Of a stretch of 64,000 nucleotides of DNA, positions 27,292-37,485 are shown piece by piece. The position numbers were made by a program, and so were the translations under genes. The notes under the pieces are model-generated. The model saw only the letters and a list, made by a program, of their open reading frames with translations, ran no database searches and was not told where the DNA came from. This DNA is from Prosthecochloris marina (GTDB taxonomy: Bacteria; Bacteroidota; Chlorobiia; Chlorobiales; Chlorobiaceae). The stretch is from the NCBI RefSeq assembly GCF_003182595.1, contig NZ_PDNZ01000002.1:248001-312000 (forward strand), in the 5' to 3' direction. Every line of letters begins with the position of its first letter. Position 1 is the first letter of the stretch.

Positions 27292-28278
27292 TTACCCTTT
27301 CATCTGATACTTGGTTATATCCATACCAAATTTCAGTTCAAACTTTTCCAACTGCTCTTTCAGCTCCATCAGGGATTTCTTTCCGAAGTTCTTGTATGTA
27401 AGAAGCTCGTCCTCTTTACGGGAAACCAGATCCCCGAGAGTTTCAATCTCAGCAAGCCTCAAACAGTTATGGGAACGAACAGAAAGATCAAGATCCTCTA
27501 TTCTGGTTTGCAGCAGCTTGCGCATGCTTTCAAACTCATCATCCTGCTGCTTGTACTCTTCTTCCGTAAATTCTTCCTCAGTCGGCGAAAAGTTCGCAAA
27601 AAGCGAAACATGATCGTTAATGATCTTACCCGCAAGGCTGATTGAATCGTCAGGAGAAATGGAGCCGTCGGTTTCGACATCGAGAATCATTTTCTCGTAA
27701 TCCGTCCGCTGCCCGACACGGGTATTTTCAACCGAAAACTTCACATTTTTGATAGGAGTGAAAATCGCATCGAGAGCGATAAACCCGATCGGCATACCTT
27801 CTCCGCGATTTTCTTCAGCCGGCACATATCCTCTGCCACGACCGATATAAACATCCATACTCAGTTTCGCACCCGCATTCACCGTAGCAATATGCAGATC
27901 CGAGTTCAGCACTTCGAATTCCCCTTCTTGAGCAACAATATCACCCGCAGTGACATCTGCCGGACCCTCTATGGTCAGCGTCGTTTTACAACTCCTTTTA
28001 TTGGATGATTTGAAGCGAACTTTCTTAAGATTGAGAATAATCTCCGGAACATCTTCACGGACACCATCGACAGCCGAAAATTCATGAAAAACGCCATCGA
28101 TCTTGACGCCGGTAATTGCGGTTCCAGGCAGAGACGCAAGGAGCACTCTACGCATTGCATTGCCGAGCGTAACACCATATCCTCTCTCCAGAGGCTGCGC
28201 TATAAACGTACCATACCTGTCATTATGCGTTCCTTCATCGACATCAATTTTCTCTGGCATCTGCATTTGGTATATCAT
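27292..28278 (-). CDS. rpoA: RNA polymerase alpha subunit
   Basis: The 328-residue alpha subunit nucleates RNA polymerase assembly through its N-terminal domain ([20 protein letters not shown]) and contacts DNA UP elements and regulators through its C-terminal domain ([34 protein letters not shown]). Length and both domains are normal. It lies between rpsD (30 bp upstream) and rplQ. Confidence 0.98.
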   Translation of the reverse strand: MIYQMQMPEKIDVDEGTHNDRYGTFIAQPLERGYGVTLGNAMRRVLLASLPGTAITGVKIDGVFHEFSAVDGVREDVPEIILNLKKVRFKSSNKRSCKTTLTIEGPADVTAGDIVAQEGEFEVLNSDLHIATVNAGAKLSMDVYIGRGRGYVPAEENRGEGMPIGFIALDAIFTPIKNVKFSVENTRVGQRTDYEKMILDVETDGSISPDDSISLAGKIINDHVSLFANFSPTEEEFTEEEYKQQDDEFESMRKLLQTRIEDLDLSVRSHNCLRLAEIETLGDLVSRKEDELLTYKNFGKKSLMELKEQLEKFELKFGMDITKYQMKG

Positions 28279-28307
28279 GGTCTTTATACCTTAGAGTTTC
28301 ATTAAAA

Positions 28308-28919
28308 TCACTTGGAGTACAACTCAACAACAAGCTGTTCATTAAACGGCTCCTGTACTTCTTCCCGCTCAGGTACAGTCAGAAATACCGCTTTCTTATG
28401 CGCCTTGTCGACCTGGATCCATGATGGTATGCGTGATTCCGGAGCTTTGTTGAGCGAATCGGTAACGGCATCGAGGTTCTGGCTTTTCTGCCTGAACTCT
28501 ATAGCATCACCGGGTTTCAACAGATATGATGGAATATTGACTTTCTTTCCGTTAATCAAAAGATGGCCATGGGTTACAAGCTGCCTGGCACCAGCCCTCG
28601 ATGGTGAAAAACCTGCCCTGAACACAACATTATCAAAACGTCTCTCGAGCAATCTCACAAGGTTGTCACCGGTTACACCGCGCTGGGAAACAGCTTTTTT
28701 ATAGTAATTACGGAACTGTTTTTCAAGCACGCCGTACAGATACTTCATCTTCTGTTTTTCACGTAGCTGCAATGCATATTCCGAGACCTTCCCCCTTCTC
28801 GACTGCCCGTGTTCACCTGGAGCATAAGGACGTTTCTCCAGATATTTTTCCGCCTTGGGCGACAGAGCAACCCCTAATCTTCTTGATACTTTAGTAATAG
28901 AACCTCTGAATCTTGCCAT
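28308..28919 (-). CDS. rpsD: Ribosomal protein uS4
   Basis: The 203-residue protein shows the S4 N-terminal region ([40 protein letters not shown]) and the S4 RNA-binding domain ([24 protein letters not shown], [19 protein letters not shown]). It is a primary 16S rRNA binder and in many bacteria the translational repressor of the alpha operon. It lies 43 bp downstream of rpsK. The N-terminal zinc-binding Cys set found in some S4 proteins is absent. Confidence 0.98.
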   Translation of the reverse strand: MARFRGSITKVSRRLGVALSPKAEKYLEKRPYAPGEHGQSRRGKVSEYALQLREKQKMKYLYGVLEKQFRNYYKKAVSQRGVTGDNLVRLLERRFDNVVFRAGFSPSRAGARQLVTHGHLLINGKKVNIPSYLLKPGDAIEFRQKSQNLDAVTDSLNKAPESRIPSWIQVDKAHKKAVFLTVPEREEVQEPFNEQLVVELYSK

Positions 28920-28962
28920 ATCAAATTAACTCATTGAAATATTCTTGTTAGCTAAATGGTGA

Positions 28963-29346
28963 TCAGACCCTTCTGCGTTTCGGAGGTCTACAGCCGTTAT
29001 GCGGAAGAGGTGTAATATCCTTTATGGATCGCACTTCCAGGCCAGCACCTTGCAGAGCCCTGATTGCAGCATCCCTTCCCGAACCTGGGCCTTTAATGAG
29101 TACGTGCACATACCGCATACCTAAATCATAAGCCTCTTTTGCAGCGGCTTCAGATGTCACCTGCGAAGCATACGGGGTATTTTTCTTGGACCCCTTGAAA
29201 CCGTTTTTACCGGCACTTGACCAGGAAACGGTATTTCCCTGCATGTCGGTTATGGTCACCAATACGTTGTTAAACGACGCCTTGATATGCACCGTGCCTT
29301 CAGAAGTAACTTTTACCTTCTTTTTTTTCCTGCTTGTTGTAGCCAT
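28963..29346 (-). CDS. rpsK: Ribosomal protein uS11
   Basis: The 127-residue protein carries the S11 signatures [40 protein letters not shown] and [20 protein letters not shown], ending in [12 protein letters not shown]. It shapes the mRNA exit region of the 30S platform. It follows rpsM by 50 bp and precedes rpsD in the alpha operon. Confidence 0.98.
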   Translation of the reverse strand: MATTSRKKKKVKVTSEGTVHIKASFNNVLVTITDMQGNTVSWSSAGKNGFKGSKKNTPYASQVTSEAAAKEAYDLGMRYVHVLIKGPGSGRDAAIRALQGAGLEVRSIKDITPLPHNGCRPPKRRRV

Positions 29347-29396
29347 GTATCTTTACAATCTTTGGTATCTGTGTTAGCTCTTTCAACTACTGACGC

Positions 29397-29774
29397 TTAC
29401 TTCTTGACCGCTTTCTTCTTGCCGGCGACTGTTTTGCGCCTTCCTTTTCGAGTTCTTGCGTTTGTTTGCGTACGCTGACCTCTTACCGGCAACGAGCGTC
29501 TGTGACGCAACCCTCTGTAACAGCCGATATCCATCAAACGCTTGAGGGACAACTGCTGCTCACCTCTTGCCTGACCTTCGACGATATAATCCTCGGAAAT
29601 AATCTCCCTGATGGAATGAGCCTCGTCGTCGTTCAGCTCGGAAATTTTTCTAGCGGGATCTATTCCTGCACGCTCAAGAATATTTTTCGCAGATGTTTTT
29701 CCAATGCCGTAAATATGCGTCAAGGCAATAACAGCATGCTTGTTTAGCGGCAAATTTACCCCAGCAATCCTCAT
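29397..29774 (-). CDS. rpsM: Ribosomal protein uS13
   Basis: The 125-residue protein starts [20 protein letters not shown] and contains the HhH-like [13 protein letters not shown], the [20 protein letters not shown] motif and a Lys-rich tail. It sits in the 30S head and contacts tRNA and the 50S. It is the first full-length gene after rpmJ in the alpha operon. Confidence 0.98.
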   Translation of the reverse strand: MRIAGVNLPLNKHAVIALTHIYGIGKTSAKNILERAGIDPARKISELNDDEAHSIREIISEDYIVEGQARGEQQLSLKRLMDIGCYRGLRHRRSLPVRGQRTQTNARTRKGRRKTVAGKKKAVKK

Positions 29775-29813
29775 AATGTTCTTAGTATGTCGTTATTCTT
29801 AATTCCTGCTTTA

Positions 29814-29930
29814 TCAACCCTGACGCTGTTTGTGACTCGGGTTTACTTTACAGATCACAAACCTTTTACCTTTGCGCCTGATAATGCGGCAATGTTCACA
29901 ACGTTTTTTAATAGATGAATAAACTTTCAT
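29814..29930 (-). CDS. rpmJ: Ribosomal protein bL36
   Basis: The 38-residue frame reads [20 protein letters not shown] and ends [11 protein letters not shown]. Cys11, Cys14, Cys27 and His33 form the zinc ribbon of the C+ form. The position between infA and rpsM is the normal bacterial one. The gene is easily missed because of its size. Its start at 29930 follows infA by 116 bp. Confidence 0.96.
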   Translation of the reverse strand: MKVYSSIKKRCEHCRIIRRKGKRFVICKVNPSHKQRQG

Positions 29931-30046
29931 GGTTAACTCCCACTATGATAGTATTGGCTCTCAAAACAGAAAAGGCCTATAATGTAACAATTTTTTCGGA
30001 AATAATCAACAGAACACCCGATTTAAAGCGCCACTTTACCCCGGAT

Positions 30047-30265
30047 TTACTTGTATCTGTATGTTATCCTTCCTTTGGTCAAATCATATGGGGAAATCTG
30101 AACCTTAACCTTGTCACCGGGAAGAATCCTGATATAGTGCATTCGAATCTTTCCGGATACATGCGCCAGGATTTCCAAGCCGTTCTCGAGCTTTACCTTG
30201 AACTGTGCGTTCGGCAATGCCTCGAGAATTTCACCTTCTACTTCAATCGAATCTTCCTTCGCCAA
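30047..30265 (-). CDS. infA: Translation initiation factor IF-1
   Basis: The 72-residue OB-fold protein ([40 protein letters not shown], ending ITYRYK) binds the A site of the 30S subunit during initiation. Length and sequence are typical. It follows map by 42 bp and precedes rpmJ. Confidence 0.98.
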   Translation of the reverse strand: MAKEDSIEVEGEILEALPNAQFKVKLENGLEILAHVSGKIRMHYIRILPGDKVKVQISPYDLTKGRITYRYK

Positions 30266-30307
30266 TCTTTACAAACTCCTTTTTGATTAAAATGAGTTCC
30301 TGCTCTT

Positions 30308-31084
30308 TTACGACAGCGTCATAATTTCAGCGCGGTCTTTCCTCACGATGATCGTATGCTCAAAATGTGCCGACGGATTTCCGTCTTCCGTCACGGCAAC
30401 CCATTCACCGTTTTTCGACACTGCATTTCTCGAACGGCCCATGGCGATCATAGGCTCTATAGCCAGCGCCATTCCTTCGCGAAGCTTGACGCCGGTATTT
30501 TTCCGTCCGTAATTCGGCACCGCCGGTTCCTCATGCAATTCACTACCGATTCCGTGACCCACCATATTTTCAATGACACTGAAACCGTTAGAACGGGCAT
30601 GTTCTTCGACGGCTGCGGAGATATCATGTAAACGGTTTCCTGCAACAGCCTGTGCAATCCCCCGCTCAAGGCATTCCTTGGTCACGGTAACCAGCTTCCT
30701 TACTTCCGACGGCACATCACCGATAATGTAGGTTCGTGCCGAATCTCCATGATAACCGCCTTTGTAGGCACCGCAATCGACAGAAACAATATCCCCTTCT
30801 TTGACAATCCTTTTTTTACTCGGAACTCCATGAACCACCTCTTCATTGATGGAAACACAGAGAGTAGCGGGATAAGGCTTTACACTTAAATCCCCTTTCG
30901 GCCGATAATGAAGAAAACTCGGGACTGCACCGTGATCTCGAATGCATGCCTCGGCCATCGTATCGAGTTCAAGGGTAGTCATTCCTTCACGAACTTCCTC
31001 CCCTATCATGTCGAGAACTGCGGCAACAATGGATCCTGATACCTTCATCAGCTCAACTTCTCTTTGACTTTTAATCGTAATCAT
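30308..31084 (-). CDS. map: Methionine aminopeptidase, type I
   Basis: The 258-residue enzyme removes the initiator methionine from nascent proteins. The metal ligands are visible: Asp in VSVDCGAYKGGYHGD (two Asp), His in NMVGHGIGSELHEEPAVPNY, Glu in LAIEPMI and Glu in the final FEHTIIV segment. It is 21 bp downstream of secY, the arrangement found in many spc operons. Confidence 0.97.
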   Translation of the reverse strand: MITIKSQREVELMKVSGSIVAAVLDMIGEEVREGMTTLELDTMAEACIRDHGAVPSFLHYRPKGDLSVKPYPATLCVSINEEVVHGVPSKKRIVKEGDIVSVDCGAYKGGYHGDSARTYIIGDVPSEVRKLVTVTKECLERGIAQAVAGNRLHDISAAVEEHARSNGFSVIENMVGHGIGSELHEEPAVPNYGRKNTGVKLREGMALAIEPMIAMGRSRNAVSKNGEWVAVTEDGNPSAHFEHTIIVRKDRAEIMTLS

Positions 31085-31105
31085 ACTATCCTTTTCACGC
31101 GCCCG

Positions 31106-32431
31106 TCATCGACGGCCGCGAACTTTACCCGATTTCATAAAACCATCATAATGACGCATCAGCAGATGACTTTCTATCTGCTGGAGCGTGTCGAGCCCGA
31201 CACCAACGATAATCAGAAGACTTGTACCACCGAAAAATTGAGCGAACCCTGGGGTTACGTTAGCAAATTTTGTAAGAAACGTAGGCAGAACCGCAATGAA
31301 TGCCAGCGATATAGCACCGGGAAGTGTTATCCTGGTTAAAATGTTATCTATAAAATCAGCGGTACTCTTCCCCGGACGAACTCCTGGAATGAAACCACCC
31401 TGCCTGCGCATCGTATCGGCAACTTCCTTCGGGTTGAATGCAATAGCCGTATAAAAATACGTGAAGAAAACAATCATCGAACCGAACATGACCGCGTACC
31501 ACCATGAGTCATACGCAAATACATTGGCGACATTTTGCATGATCTCGCTTTCCGGGAAGAAAGAAAGAAACGTGCTCGGCAGGAACATGATCGACTGTGC
31601 GAAAATAATCGGCATGACGCCTGCCGTGTTTACTCTCATCGGAATATACTGGGTTCCACCACCGTACATTTTCCTTCCGACCACCCTTTTGGCATGCTGG
31701 ACAGGTATACGCCGAGTTCCTACGGTCAGGACGACAACAGCTGCAACGATTACAACCATCAAGGCAAGAATGACCGCCTCTACGATCCAGTTTTTGCTGC
31801 CGAGCGATACGGATTGAATTTCAGCAATGAGCGATTGAGGAAATCCGGCAAGAATACCGATCATGATAATGAGGGATATGCCGTTGCCGATACCGCTCTC
31901 GGTAATTTTTTCACCAAGCCACATGATGAACAGTGTGCTTGCGGTGAGAATCAACACCGTGGAAAACATAAAGAAAAACCCTGGATCGGGAACGACAACC
32001 CGTCCGAAAGAAGCCGGACTTGCTAGGCTCACGCTGACCCCCCAGGCCTGAAGCGAGGCGACTAACAACGTCCCGTACCTCGTATACTGGTTGATTTTCT
32101 GCCGGCCTTCCTCACCTTCTTTCTGCAGCTTTTGAAAGTAAGGTGTTACAGCACCAAGCAGCTGAACGATAATAGCCGAAGAAATGTACGGCATGATTCC
32201 CAGAGAAAAGATCGACGCTCTGGCAAACGCACCCCCCACAAAAAGATCGAACAGACCGAACAAATCACTGGCGTGTGTCTGTGATGCGCCCGATATGGCC
32301 GACGCATCGACTCCAGGAAGCGTTATATGGGATCCTATTCTGTAGATAATCAAAAGCAGCAACGTATACAGAATCCGTTGCCGCAATTCGGGAATTTTGT
32401 TGATATTTTGGAGGCTCTCAGTCAGCTTCAT
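31106..32431 (-). CDS. secY: Preprotein translocase channel SecY
   Basis: The 441-residue protein has ten predicted membrane helices. Its N-terminus (RQRILYTLLLLIIYRIGSHI), plug-region GLFDLFVGGAFARASIFSLG and cytoplasmic loops FNPKEVADTMRRQGGFIPGV are diagnostic. SecY with SecE and SecG forms the protein-conducting channel of the cytoplasmic membrane. It follows rplO by 18 bp. Confidence 0.98.
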   Translation of the reverse strand: MKLTESLQNINKIPELRQRILYTLLLLIIYRIGSHITLPGVDASAISGASQTHASDLFGLFDLFVGGAFARASIFSLGIMPYISSAIIVQLLGAVTPYFQKLQKEGEEGRQKINQYTRYGTLLVASLQAWGVSVSLASPASFGRVVVPDPGFFFMFSTVLILTASTLFIMWLGEKITESGIGNGISLIIMIGILAGFPQSLIAEIQSVSLGSKNWIVEAVILALMVVIVAAVVVLTVGTRRIPVQHAKRVVGRKMYGGGTQYIPMRVNTAGVMPIIFAQSIMFLPSTFLSFFPESEIMQNVANVFAYDSWWYAVMFGSMIVFFTYFYTAIAFNPKEVADTMRRQGGFIPGVRPGKSTADFIDNILTRITLPGAISLAFIAVLPTFLTKFANVTPGFAQFFGGTSLLIIVGVGLDTLQQIESHLLMRHYDGFMKSGKVRGRR

Positions 32432-32449
32432 AAGTGATCAATGAGCGGT

Positions 32450-33001
32450 TCAGGACTTTTTTTCTTTCGTCTTTTTCACACGAGCCTTCGGCTTCATCAG
32501 CGCTTCATCGAGCGGAAGATCCTTGAGCCGTTCAGCTTCAAGAAGAGTACGCGAAGCAAGGGTAATAGAGCCACCTGCTTTGACGATCTTCTCTTCTGCG
32601 GCCTTGCTGACAAAATGCGCGGTTATGGTAACCGGGGTTTCCAGCTCTCCGTTACCGAGAATCTTGAAGTAATCGGCCCGGCTTGCACTGCAAAGCTTTT
32701 TGAGATCTTCAACGGTGATCTTTTCTGCCGATGCCTTTTCGTTTTTAATCCAGAGCGCGATCTGAGACAGGTTAACAGAAATAATGTTCTTTCTGTTTGG
32801 CTTGGTAAAACCGAACTTGGGCAACCTTCTGTAAATCGGCATCTGACCGCCTTCCGATATTGGGCGGGAGTAACCACTCCTCGACTGCTGCCCTTTGTTA
32901 CCTTTCCCTGCCGTAGTTCCGTTTCCGGACCCCGGTCCCCTGCCGATTCGTTTCCTGTTCTTTACCGCACCTTTAGCAGGACGTAGTGAACTTAAATCCA
33001 T
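32450..33001 (-). CDS. rplO: Ribosomal protein uL15
   Basis: The 183-residue protein begins MDLSSLRPAKGAVKNRKRIG and contains the glycine-rich RGPGSGNGTTAGKGNKGQQS and GGQMPIYRRLPKFGF. It is longer than the usual ~145 residues owing to a Lys-rich C-terminal extension after LPLDEALMKPKARV. It is a late-assembly 50S protein. It follows rpmD by 36 bp and precedes secY. Confidence 0.97.
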   Translation of the reverse strand: MDLSSLRPAKGAVKNRKRIGRGPGSGNGTTAGKGNKGQQSRSGYSRPISEGGQMPIYRRLPKFGFTKPNRKNIISVNLSQIALWIKNEKASAEKITVEDLKKLCSASRADYFKILGNGELETPVTITAHFVSKAAEEKIVKAGGSITLASRTLLEAERLKDLPLDEALMKPKARVKKTKEKKS

Positions 33002-33037
33002 TTTTCTTCAATCTCTGACTTGCAATTATTGAAACTC

Positions 33038-33223
33038 TTACTGCTCTTCGACTTTCACCAGATGCTGAACAACCCTTACCTGACCTCTTGTACAGGCATT
33101 ATCGGGTTTTTCAACCTTATAGTTCGGTCTACCCAGACCAAGAGCCTTGATAGTAGCTTTCTGTTTTTTTGTACACCCGATCATGCTGCGTACCTGGGTA
33201 ATGGTTATCTTTTTATCACTCAT
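33038..33223 (-). CDS. rpmD: Ribosomal protein uL30
   Basis: The 61-residue protein matches the short bacterial L30: KITITQVRSMIGCTKKQKAT, then LGLGRPNYKVEKPDN and RGQVRVVQHLVKV. It stands between rpsE and rplO as in E. coli. Confidence 0.95.
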   Translation of the reverse strand: MSDKKITITQVRSMIGCTKKQKATIKALGLGRPNYKVEKPDNACTRGQVRVVQHLVKVEEQ

Positions 33224-33239
33224 TATTCACAAGCTCTGT

Positions 33240-33758
33240 TTAGCTTTCAAAAACCTCTTTCAAACTTTTTGAACGTCTTTCAGCGACATCATAGGCATCG
33301 GAAATACTTTCAAGCCCCCTGATTGCGGCTTTGACCACATTATGAGGATTGGATGAACCAAGCGATTTGGCTAAAATATCATGAATACCTGCCATTTCCA
33401 GCACGGCACGAACCGCACCACCTGCGATCAAACCAGTACCTGGCGTAGCCGGCTTCATCATCACTTTCGCCGAACCGTATTTCGCCACTATCTGGTGAGG
33501 TATGGTTCCTTTGACAATCGGAACCTTGATAACGTTTTTCTTACCGTCTTCAACCCCTTTTGCGATTGCATCCTGAACCTCGTTTGCCTTGCCAAGCCCG
33601 TAACCGACATGCCCTTCCTTGTCGCCGACAACAACGATAGCATTGAAACCAAATCTCTTACCACCTTTAACAACTTTCGCGGTTCTGTTAATATGGACCA
33701 GCTTCTCTTTCAGGTTTAACTCACCAGGTCTGATATTTTTCGCAGTTTTCTTCGACAT
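33240..33758 (-). CDS. rpsE: Ribosomal protein uS5
   Basis: I use the ATG at 33758 ([20 protein letters not shown], 172 residues); a GTG two codons upstream is less likely. The double-stranded RNA-binding-like N-domain ([20 protein letters not shown]) and the C-terminal part ([35 protein letters not shown]) are normal. S5 contributes to decoding accuracy. Confidence 0.97.
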   Translation of the reverse strand: MSKKTAKNIRPGELNLKEKLVHINRTAKVVKGGKRFGFNAIVVVGDKEGHVGYGLGKANEVQDAIAKGVEDGKKNVIKVPIVKGTIPHQIVAKYGSAKVMMKPATPGTGLIAGGAVRAVLEMAGIHDILAKSLGSSNPHNVVKAAIRGLESISDAYDVAERRSKSLKEVFES

Positions 33759-33779
33759 GAACACTTTCTTTGTATTGTT

Positions 33780-34139
33780 TTAAAAGACCAGTCCGGCTTC
33801 TCGTGCACCCTCGGCCAGAGCCTGCACTCTGCCGTGATACCGAAACCCGTTACGGTCGAATACCACTTTTGTAATACCTTTCTCCATAGCTTTTTCGCCG
33901 ATCTGTTTCCCGATAGCACGGCTGACTTCGGTTTTCGACCCTTTCAGCGCCTTGTTCTCTTTCGACATGCTGGAAACAGCCAGAAGGGTAGAACCATTGT
34001 TATCATCGACCAACTGTGCATAAATCTGCGACAAACTCCTGTATACGCAAAGTCTCGGCTTTTCAGCAGTCCCCTGCCCTCTGGCTTTACTGCGTTTTTT
34101 AATTTTCTGCCTGCGCGCAACTTTTACAACTTGTCCCAT
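33780..34139 (-). CDS. rplR: Ribosomal protein uL18
   Basis: The 119-residue protein shows [40 protein letters not shown] and the terminal [20 protein letters not shown]. It binds 5S rRNA in the central protuberance. It lies between rplF and rpsE. Confidence 0.97.
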   Translation of the reverse strand: MGQVVKVARRQKIKKRSKARGQGTAEKPRLCVYRSLSQIYAQLVDDNNGSTLLAVSSMSKENKALKGSKTEVSRAIGKQIGEKAMEKGITKVVFDRNGFRYHGRVQALAEGAREAGLVF

Positions 34140-34191
34140 TTCTTTATCCTGAAAATTTTATTACCTGACAATTAACGTGCCTTTTACCACT

Positions 34192-34731
34192 TTACTTACC
34201 AGCTGCTTTTCCTTCCTTACGGCGTACAACCTCGTCAGAGTACTTGATTCCCTTACCACGATACGGCTCAGGCTTGCGGAAAGAGCGGATTTTAGCGGCA
34301 ACCTGACCAACAAGAGCTTTATCGATACCACTAACGACAATAGATGTTGGGTCCGGACACTCGATAGCGATGCCTTCAGGTGCCTTGAAATATATCATAT
34401 GTGAAAATCCGAGTGAAAGAGCGAGGAATTCACTTTTCTTCTCAGCACGAAAACCAACACCATTAATAAGCAGTTTTTTTGTAAAACCGCTGGTAACACC
34501 TTCGATCATGTTGCTCACCAGCATTCTATACAAACCGTGCATCGCCCTTGAACGCTTGCTATCGTCGACACGGGTAACGGCAACCTCTCCTTCTTTGATA
34601 TCGACAACGATTTCAGGCACCATGTTCTGCTGTAATGTACCCTTTGGCCCGGAAACCGTAATAACGTTATCTTTTATCTCAATCTTTGCCTGTTCTGCCA
34701 GCTTGACCGGCATTTTTCCAATTCTTGACAT
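34192..34731 (-). CDS. rplF: Ribosomal protein uL6
   Basis: The 179-residue protein begins MSRIGKMPVKLAEQAKIEIK and ends in the L6 signature RKPEPYRGKGIKYSDEVVRR. Its two similar alpha-beta domains are complete. It binds near the sarcin-ricin loop of 23S rRNA. It lies between rpsH and rplR. Confidence 0.98.
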   Translation of the reverse strand: MSRIGKMPVKLAEQAKIEIKDNVITVSGPKGTLQQNMVPEIVVDIKEGEVAVTRVDDSKRSRAMHGLYRMLVSNMIEGVTSGFTKKLLINGVGFRAEKKSEFLALSLGFSHMIYFKAPEGIAIECPDPTSIVVSGIDKALVGQVAAKIRSFRKPEPYRGKGIKYSDEVVRRKEGKAAGK

Positions 34732-34759
34732 GATATCCCTAAACGCTTTGGCTTGTTAA

Positions 34760-35155
34760 TTAAAGAATACGGAACAGGACTTCTCCACCGACACCCTGCT
34801 CTCTGGCCTCTTTATCGGTAATGACACCTTTCGAGGTCGAAACGATAAAAAGCCCAAGACCGCCCAGATATTTCTTCAGGTCTTTGCCGTTGTATACTCT
34901 TCTTCCCGGTTTGCTGACTCGGGTAATCTCCTTGATTGAAGGCGAACCGTCGTCGGAATACTTCAACTCCACCCTGATAAACGGGAATTGTTCGGAAGTT
35001 ATCACCGTGAAGTTTTTGATGTAGCCTTTTTCAACAAGCAGCTTCGAAATATTTTCCTTGAGCTTGGAGTACGGAATATCCGTAGTTGTATTATGTGCAT
35101 TCCCGGCGTTTCTGATACGGGTAATGTAGTCGGCTATTGAATCGGTTACAGGCAT
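34760..35155 (-). CDS. rpsH: Ribosomal protein uS8
   Basis: The 131-residue protein has [20 protein letters not shown] at the start and [20 protein letters not shown] near the end, the S8 signature. S8 binds the central domain of 16S rRNA and in E. coli represses the spc operon by binding its mRNA; no S8 site is assigned here. It follows rpsN. Confidence 0.98.
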   Translation of the reverse strand: MPVTDSIADYITRIRNAGNAHNTTTDIPYSKLKENISKLLVEKGYIKNFTVITSEQFPFIRVELKYSDDGSPSIKEITRVSKPGRRVYNGKDLKKYLGGLGLFIVSTSKGVITDKEAREQGVGGEVLFRIL

Positions 35156-35217
35156 AGTACACTGTTAATTACTTTCAAAATAAACTCTTTTGCTGCACAT
35201 CAGGGCGTATGAACGTG

Positions 35218-35487
35218 CTACCAGCTTGCTTTTCTTACCCCGGGCAGTTTGCCTTCGAGAGCAAGCTTGCGAAACATCTGGCGGCAGAGACCAAACTTCT
35301 CGTAAACACCTCGGCCTCTCCCGGTCAAAACACAACGGGTTCTGACTCGAGTAGGGGAACTGTTTCTCGGAAGCTTGCTGAGAGCCTCGTAGTCCCCTGC
35401 TTTTTTCAGTTCTTCACGCTTTGCGGCATATTTCTCTACGAGCGCTTTCCTCTTCTCGTTTCTTGCGATCACGCTTTTCTTTGCCAT
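35218..35487 (-). CDS. rpsN: Ribosomal protein uS14
   Basis: From the ATG at 35487 the product has 89 residues ([20 protein letters not shown]), ending in [20 protein letters not shown]. The frame is open upstream into the rplE tail, but the family N-terminus sets the start. It is the zinc-free form: the CxxC pairs of the zinc version are missing and only single Cys residues occur. Confidence 0.96.
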   Translation of the reverse strand: MAKKSVIARNEKRKALVEKYAAKREELKKAGDYEALSKLPRNSSPTRVRTRCVLTGRGRGVYEKFGLCRQMFRKLALEGKLPGVRKASW

Positions 35488-35503
35488 CTTTTCTCTTGAT
35501 TGT

Positions 35504-36094
35504 TTAGTTGTTCTTTTTTCTAAACGGCATACCAAGCTCGGAGAGCAGTGCAAATGCTTCTTCGTCAGTTTTCGCTGTTGTTACAAAACTGATATCCATA
35601 CCCTGAATTCTCGGCACCTTATCAATATCGATTTCGGGAAAAATGATCTGTTCCCTGACTCCAACCGTGTAGTTTCCACGACCATCAAAGCTGGTTGTGC
35701 TCAATCCCCGGAAATCACGAATCCTCGGAACGGCCAATGTAACAAACCTTTCCAGAAATTCATACATATATTTCTTCCGCAGCGTAACCCTGCAGCCGAT
35801 GGCCTGTCCTTCACGAAGCTTGAAATTGGAAATGGCTTTTCTGGCCTTGCGGATCTGTGGCTTCTGACCGGTAATCTGTCCGAGCTCCTGAATAGCAGTC
35901 TCGAGCAGCTTTGGCTCAGCCGCAGCTTCTCCAACCCCGATATTGATCGATATTTTGGAAAGCTTCGGAACCATCATGATATTTTTATACTTGAACCGCT
36001 CGACGAGAGCAGGAACAACGGTATCCTTGTATGTTGTCTCCAGGCGAGGCTTGGCTGTATCGGTGTTTTGCTGTGTTTCTGTTTTCTTTGCCAT
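35504..36094 (-). CDS. rplE: Ribosomal protein uL5
   Basis: The 196-residue protein contains [40 protein letters not shown] and [20 protein letters not shown], all typical of L5, with a short hydrophilic N-terminal extension. L5 binds 5S rRNA and contacts P-site tRNA. It lies between rplX and rpsN. Confidence 0.98.
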   Translation of the reverse strand: MAKKTETQQNTDTAKPRLETTYKDTVVPALVERFKYKNIMMVPKLSKISINIGVGEAAAEPKLLETAIQELGQITGQKPQIRKARKAISNFKLREGQAIGCRVTLRKKYMYEFLERFVTLAVPRIRDFRGLSTTSFDGRGNYTVGVREQIIFPEIDIDKVPRIQGMDISFVTTAKTDEEAFALLSELGMPFRKKNN

Positions 36095-36153
36095 CTTCTA
36101 CTGTAACATTATACAGGATGGTCTTGGTCATCCTGCGTTGATTCATAAACTGG

Positions 36154-36396
36154 TTAACTTTTCTTGACGTTCGACGCGTGAATGGGAAATTCACGTTCGA
36201 TAATGGCTCCCTGAGGATGAGTCTGCGATGGACGAACATGACGCTTTCTGATATTCACCCCCTGAACGATCACCCTGTTTTTTTGAGGATATACCCTCAA
36301 TACTTTTCCTGTTTTCCCCTTGTCATTACCTGCAATGACAACGACTGTGTCGTTTTTTTTGACATGCAGCTTAACCTGATTAATACCTGTTTTCAT
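36154..36396 (-). CDS. rplX: Ribosomal protein uL24
   Basis: The 80-residue protein has the KOW motif ([20 protein letters not shown]) and [20 protein letters not shown]. It is shorter than the ~100-residue standard form because the C-terminal part is abbreviated after FPIHASNVK. It is an assembly initiator of the 50S. A tRNA-Gly gene separates it from rplN. Confidence 0.95.
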   Translation of the reverse strand: MKTGINQVKLHVKKNDTVVVIAGNDKGKTGKVLRVYPQKNRVIVQGVNIRKRHVRPSQTHPQGAIIEREFPIHASNVKKS

Positions 36397-36429
36397 GTTT
36401 TACCCTGGAGATATTTTTCATAAAACCCG

Positions 36430-36502
36430 AGCGGGAGACGGGACTCGAACCCGCGACCAACAGCTTGGAAGGCTGTGACTCTACCAGCTGAGTTACTCCC
36501 GC
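36430..36502 (-). tRNA. tRNA-Gly (anticodon UCC)
   Basis: The 73-nt gene folds into a full cloverleaf: acceptor GCGGGAG/CTCCCGC, D arm ACTC-AGCTGGTA-GAGT, anticodon arm ACAGC-CTTCCAA-GCTGT with TCC, a 5-nt variable loop, T arm GCGGG-TTCGAGT-CCCGT and discriminator T. The 3' CCA is not encoded. It reads GGA (and other GGN) codons. It lies on the coding strand between rplN and rplX, 17 and 33 bp from them, so it must be cut out of the spc transcript or have its own promoter. Confidence 0.96.
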
Positions 36503-36519
36503 TTGAACATCGCAGACCC

Positions 36520-36888
36520 TTAAAGAACTTCCGGGGCCAGCGAAACAATCTTCATATACTTCCTGTCTCTGAGTTCCCTTGCGACAGGTCCGAAAATACG
36601 TGTTCCACGAGGCTCACCCTGTGCATTGAGCAACACAACAGCATTTTCGTCGAAACGAATATATGAACCGTCTTTTCTTCTCTGTTCTTTTGCACAACGA
36701 ACCACGACAGCCTTGGATACCTCTTTTTTCTTGACAACACCTCCAGGAACCGCAGCTTTTACGGTAACCATGATCTGATCTCCAAGACCGGCATAACGCC
36801 TGCCTGTACCGCCGAACACATGTATGCATCGAACTTTTTTGGCGCCGCTGTTATCGGCCACAACCAGATTTGTCTCTTTCTGGATCAT
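36520..36888 (-). CDS. rplN: Ribosomal protein uL14
   Basis: The 122-residue protein starts [20 protein letters not shown] and carries [20 protein letters not shown] and [20 protein letters not shown]. It bridges the two ribosomal subunits and is the site of silencing-factor binding in many bacteria. It follows rpsQ by 40 bp and is followed by the tRNA-Gly gene. Confidence 0.98.
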   Translation of the reverse strand: MIQKETNLVVADNSGAKKVRCIHVFGGTGRRYAGLGDQIMVTVKAAVPGGVVKKKEVSKAVVVRCAKEQRRKDGSYIRFDENAVVLLNAQGEPRGTRIFGPVARELRDRKYMKIVSLAPEVL

Positions 36889-36928
36889 CCTACTTCAACC
36901 TTTATTAAAATGAAATTGGAAACCAAGC

Positions 36929-37198
36929 TTATTTTGCTTTTTCAACCACTTCGACCAAACGGCAGCTCTTTTTTTTGCTGAGCGGCCTGCACTCCACCAC
37001 TTTGACAATATCACCCACTCCAGCCTCATTGTTCTGATCATGAACCATAAGACGCGTCGTCTTTTTGAAGTACTTTTTATAAACCGGATGCTGTACTCTT
37101 CGCTCGACGGCAATGACAATAGCCTTATCCATTTTATCACTGACCACTTTGCCTATCCAGCTTTTCTTGCGACTTCTTTCTGCTGCACTTTTAGCCAT
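36929..37198 (-). CDS. rpsQ: Ribosomal protein uS17
   Basis: The 89-residue OB-fold protein shows [40 protein letters not shown] and [20 protein letters not shown], all typical of S17. It binds the 5' domain of 16S rRNA. It lies between rpmC and rplN. Confidence 0.97.
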   Translation of the reverse strand: MAKSAAERSRKKSWIGKVVSDKMDKAIVIAVERRVQHPVYKKYFKKTTRLMVHDQNNEAGVGDIVKVVECRPLSKKKSCRLVEVVEKAK

Positions 37199-37251
37199 TG
37201 CAGTTTCTTGATTTTAAGTTTCTTTCTTTTTTTATCCTTTTTCCGAACGCG

Positions 37252-37458
37252 TCAACCTTCACTGCTCTCCTGCTTTGCAAGCTGGCTCAAGCGTGTTTTC
37301 ATTTTCGCAATGTCACGGCGTGAATTACGAAAAACCATTGGATTTTGCGGCGGCTCAATAGCCTTATAAAACTTCAGATCAGCAAGCCTGTCTTCCAATT
37401 CCCTGATGCTGTCGACGAGCTCTTGACGGCTCATTGCTGCTATTTCATGCTTTTTCAT
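37252..37458 (-). CDS. rpmC: Ribosomal protein uL29
   Basis: The 68-residue coiled protein (MKKHEIAAMSRQELVDSIRE, NPMVFRNSRRDIAKMKTRLS) is normal L29, near the tunnel exit where it helps dock signal recognition particle and trigger factor. It is placed between rplP and rpsQ. Confidence 0.95.
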   Translation of the reverse strand: MKKHEIAAMSRQELVDSIRELEDRLADLKFYKAIEPPQNPMVFRNSRRDIAKMKTRLSQLAKQESSEG

Positions 37459-37485
37459 AATAAATTTCTCTGTCTGTTTAGCACA

